Origin: a bacterium
GTDB lineage: Bacteria; Latescibacterota; UBA2968
Assembly: GCA_027296045.1 (NCBI GenBank)
Contig: JAPUJS010000568.1
Coordinates: 1 to 15,322, forward strand
Direction of reading: 5' to 3'
Length of the DNA: 15,322 bases
A model generated the notes under the pieces. It was given only the letters and a program-made list of their open reading frames with translations. It was not told the origin of the DNA and did not search any database. A program made the position numbers and the translations under genes. Each line of letters starts with the position of its first letter. The first letter of the stretch is position 1. Shown one piece after another: positions 13,667 through 15,322 of the stretch.

Positions 13667-14785
13667 ATGCCCGACTACACTGGAAGCAACGTCTACACCC
13701 GCATTGGCGCACGCCCCACCATAAACGCCGCCGGCAATATCACCCTCTGGGGTGGCTCCACGCCCTCTCCCGTTGTCCAGGAGGCCATGGACGAAGCCAG
13801 CATGTGCTTTGTCGAAATGGCGGAACTCTTCGAAAAATCGGGCGAACACATCGCCGACCTCCTCGACGTCGAAGCCGCCTATGTCACCTCGGGCTGCTAT
13901 GCCGCCCTGGTCCTTTCAACCGCCGCCTGTATCACCGGAAACGACTCTGAAAAACGGGCTCAGCTGCCCGACACAGAAGGTCTGCCCTCTCAGGTCCTGA
14001 TCCAGAAAAAACAACGCTACGGTTACGACCGCAGCTACACCGTTCCCGGCTCCAGTCTCATCGAAGTCGGCGACGACAACGGCACCACCCCCGAACAACT
14101 CGAGGAAGCCATCGGCCCCGAAACCGCCGCCGTGGCCTTCCTCATTCGCCCCAACCCGGACCCTGACCTGGTCCCCATCGAACAGGTTGTCGAAATCGCC
14201 CACAAGCACGACGTCCCCGTCATCGCAGATGCCGCCGCCCAGATCTATCCCCTCGACTACCTGCGCGGCAATGCCCAGTGCGCCGACCTGGTCTGTTTTG
14301 GCGGCAAATACATGCACGCCCCACATTCCACCGGCTTCCTCTGTGGGAAAAAAGAACTCGTCGACGCCGCCCGCGAACACGGCCTGGCCGGCCCTCGACC
14401 CCTGGGCCGCGGCATGAAAATCGACCGCCAGGAAATCATCGGCCTGGTCGCCGCCCTCGACCACTGGGCGTCCATGGACCACGACGCACGCCTGGACGGC
14501 TATCGAAAAATCTACGCCACGGTTCAAAAAGCCCTGGAAAACACCTCCGCCGTCCAGGAAACCGAAATCGTCACCACCGACGGCTACTGGGTCCTCGACC
14601 TGCACGTCGTCCTCGATCCCGATGGCAAAGACGCCAAACAAATCGCCGAAGACCTGGGAAACGGAACCCCCCGCATCCGCATCAACACCCAGCGCAAAAA
14701 CACCCTCGTCATCCGCGCCAATAACCTGGGCGAAGGCGACGAACACATTGTCGCCGAAAAAATCCAAAATGCCCTTGACAGTTAA
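13667..14785 (+). CDS. SelA-like PLP-dependent enzyme (lyase/selenium-transferase fold)
   Basis: A 372-residue fold-type I PLP enzyme related to L-seryl-tRNA(Sec) selenium transferase and D-glucosaminate-6-phosphate ammonia-lyase. Landmarks are RIGARPTINAAGNITLWGGS at the N-terminus, YVTSGCYAALVLSTAAC (phosphate-binding region), VIADAAAQIYP with Asp188 for the pyridine nitrogen, and FGGKYMHAPHSTGFLCG with the Schiff-base Lys214. It begins directly at the catalytic core and lacks the N-terminal domain of true SelA, so a catabolic amino-sugar-acid or amino-acid lyase is more likely than Sec-tRNA synthesis. The ATG at 13667 has AAGGAGA ten bases upstream; the longer frame from 13601 reads through a palindromic repeat and is rejected. 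It is followed after 18 bases by an aminotransferase gene, probably in the same operon. Confidence 0.8.
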   Translation: MPDYTGSNVYTRIGARPTINAAGNITLWGGSTPSPVVQEAMDEASMCFVEMAELFEKSGEHIADLLDVEAAYVTSGCYAALVLSTAACITGNDSEKRAQLPDTEGLPSQVLIQKKQRYGYDRSYTVPGSSLIEVGDDNGTTPEQLEEAIGPETAAVAFLIRPNPDPDLVPIEQVVEIAHKHDVPVIADAAAQIYPLDYLRGNAQCADLVCFGGKYMHAPHSTGFLCGKKELVDAAREHGLAGPRPLGRGMKIDRQEIIGLVAALDHWASMDHDARLDGYRKIYATVQKALENTSAVQETEIVTTDGYWVLDLHVVLDPDGKDAKQIAEDLGNGTPRIRINTQRKNTLVIRANNLGEGDEHIVAEKIQNALDS

Positions 14786-14803
14786 AAAAGAGAACCGGTA
14801 ACC

Positions 14804-15322
14804 ATGTCCCAAGACCATGTCTTCCACCGCTCCCGCAAAGACCAGTGGCAACACATCTCCCACGGCGAAGGCGTCTACCTCTACGACACCGACGGCAACC
14901 GCTACCTCGACGCCTGCGCCGGCGTCCATGTCGTTTCCATCGGCCACGGCGTGCCCGAAATCGCCGACGCCATGCGCGATCAGGCATCCAAAGTCGGTTT
15001 TACTTACTCCCGCTTTCTCACCCAACCACAGATTGACCTGGCCGACAAAATCACTGCCATTACCCCCGGCGACCTCTCCCGCGTTTTCTTCATCTCCAGC
15101 GGTTCCGAAGCCACCGAATCGGCCCTCAAAATCGCCCGCAAATACCACCTGGAAACCGGCAATCCTAAAAAATACAAAATCATCTCCCGCTGGCAGGCCT
15201 GGCACGGCAACACCATTGGCGCCCTCTCCATGTCGGGCCGAACGGCCTGGCGAGAAGACTACATCCCCTACCTCCGGGACTTCCCCCACATCCCTCCCCC
15301 CTACTGCTACCGCTGCCCCTAC
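14804..15322 (+). CDS. Class III (PLP-dependent) aminotransferase, 3' end cut off by window
   Basis: The first 173 residues of a class III aminotransferase, which moves the amino group of an omega-amino acid, amine or similar donor to a keto acid. Visible are GEGVYLYDTDGNRYLDACAG (N-terminal strand motif), SIGHGVPEIADAM, the phosphate-binding FFISSGSEATESALKIAR and ISRWQAWHGNTIGALSMSG, where the aromatic Trp-His pair stacks on the cofactor. The Schiff-base Lys lies beyond the window. The ATG at 14804 follows the SelA-like gene by 18 bases with only a weak AGAG ribosome site. Together with the dehydratase-like and SelA-like genes it suggests catabolism of an amino acid or amino sugar acid. Confidence 0.85.
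   Translation, partial: MSQDHVFHRSRKDQWQHISHGEGVYLYDTDGNRYLDACAGVHVVSIGHGVPEIADAMRDQASKVGFTYSRFLTQPQIDLADKITAITPGDLSRVFFISSGSEATESALKIARKYHLETGNPKKYKIISRWQAWHGNTIGALSMSGRTAWREDYIPYLRDFPHIPPPYCYRCPY

Noticed and set aside
13916..15289. 457-codon minus-strand ORF opposite the SelA-like and aminotransferase genes
   Set aside because: It spans two genes with clear PLP-enzyme motifs on the plus strand and has the repetitive Gly/Val/Asp composition of a shadow frame.
1..15322. CRISPR array, insertion sequence or prophage genes
   Set aside because: No regularly spaced repeats, transposase, integrase or phage structural genes were seen on either strand.

Overview
The window looks like a chromosomal stretch from an uncultivated, fairly GC-rich bacterium. 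It carries M24 peptidase, rhamnonate-dehydratase-like enolase, SelA-like PLP enzyme, class III aminotransferase and redoxin selenoprotein genes. This mixture resembles environmental phyla such as Latescibacterota or Poribacteria, but that is an inference from gene content and style; no phylogenetic marker gene is present.

Layout. (1) Positions 1-1809: the 3' half of an M24 metallopeptidase gene (+) faces an MFS transporter gene (-). A 25-codon methyltransferase-like remnant overlaps the 3' end of the MFS gene. (2) 1842-2520: an apparently non-coding minus-strand block with a TTGACA promoter, many hairpins and two tandem intrinsic terminators. It is a good candidate for a structured RNA of about 335 nt or a long attenuated leader of the MFS gene. 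A decayed VapB/AbrB-type antitoxin gene lies just upstream. (3) 2613-5483: a large fused lipid enzyme, fatty acyl-AMP ligase + acyl carrier protein + PlsC-type acyltransferase. (4) 5516-5978: a scar joining an N-terminally truncated MarR gene (-) to the C-terminal end of a membrane protein gene (+). (5) 5983-8781: a tight two-gene operon of a MoxR-type AAA ATPase and a 614-residue protein of unknown function. (6) 8782-9758: a long, partly AT-rich gap with hairpins, short tandem repeats, a possible 53-codon gene and gene remnants. (7) 9759-11045: a two-domain GNAT-like acyltransferase. (8) 11157-15322: a rhamnonate-dehydratase-like enolase-superfamily enzyme, a selenoprotein, a SelA-like PLP enzyme and the start of a class III aminotransferase.

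The most striking item is at 12616-13578. An in-frame TGA sits exactly where the first Cys of a WCxxC thioredoxin-fold active site is expected (W-U-G-F-C), followed by a SECIS-like stem-loop. The rest of the gene stays open and ends in a DsbD N-terminal-like domain with its own Cys pair. Standard gene calling would start this protein at the GTG at 12817 and lose the active site. Other points are a D-to-N change at the first metal ligand of the enolase-superfamily enzyme, the fused FAAL-ACP-PlsC enzyme, the undescribed RNA candidate, and an unusual density of small gene remnants at 513-587, 2303-2520, 5516-5978 and 12374-12454.
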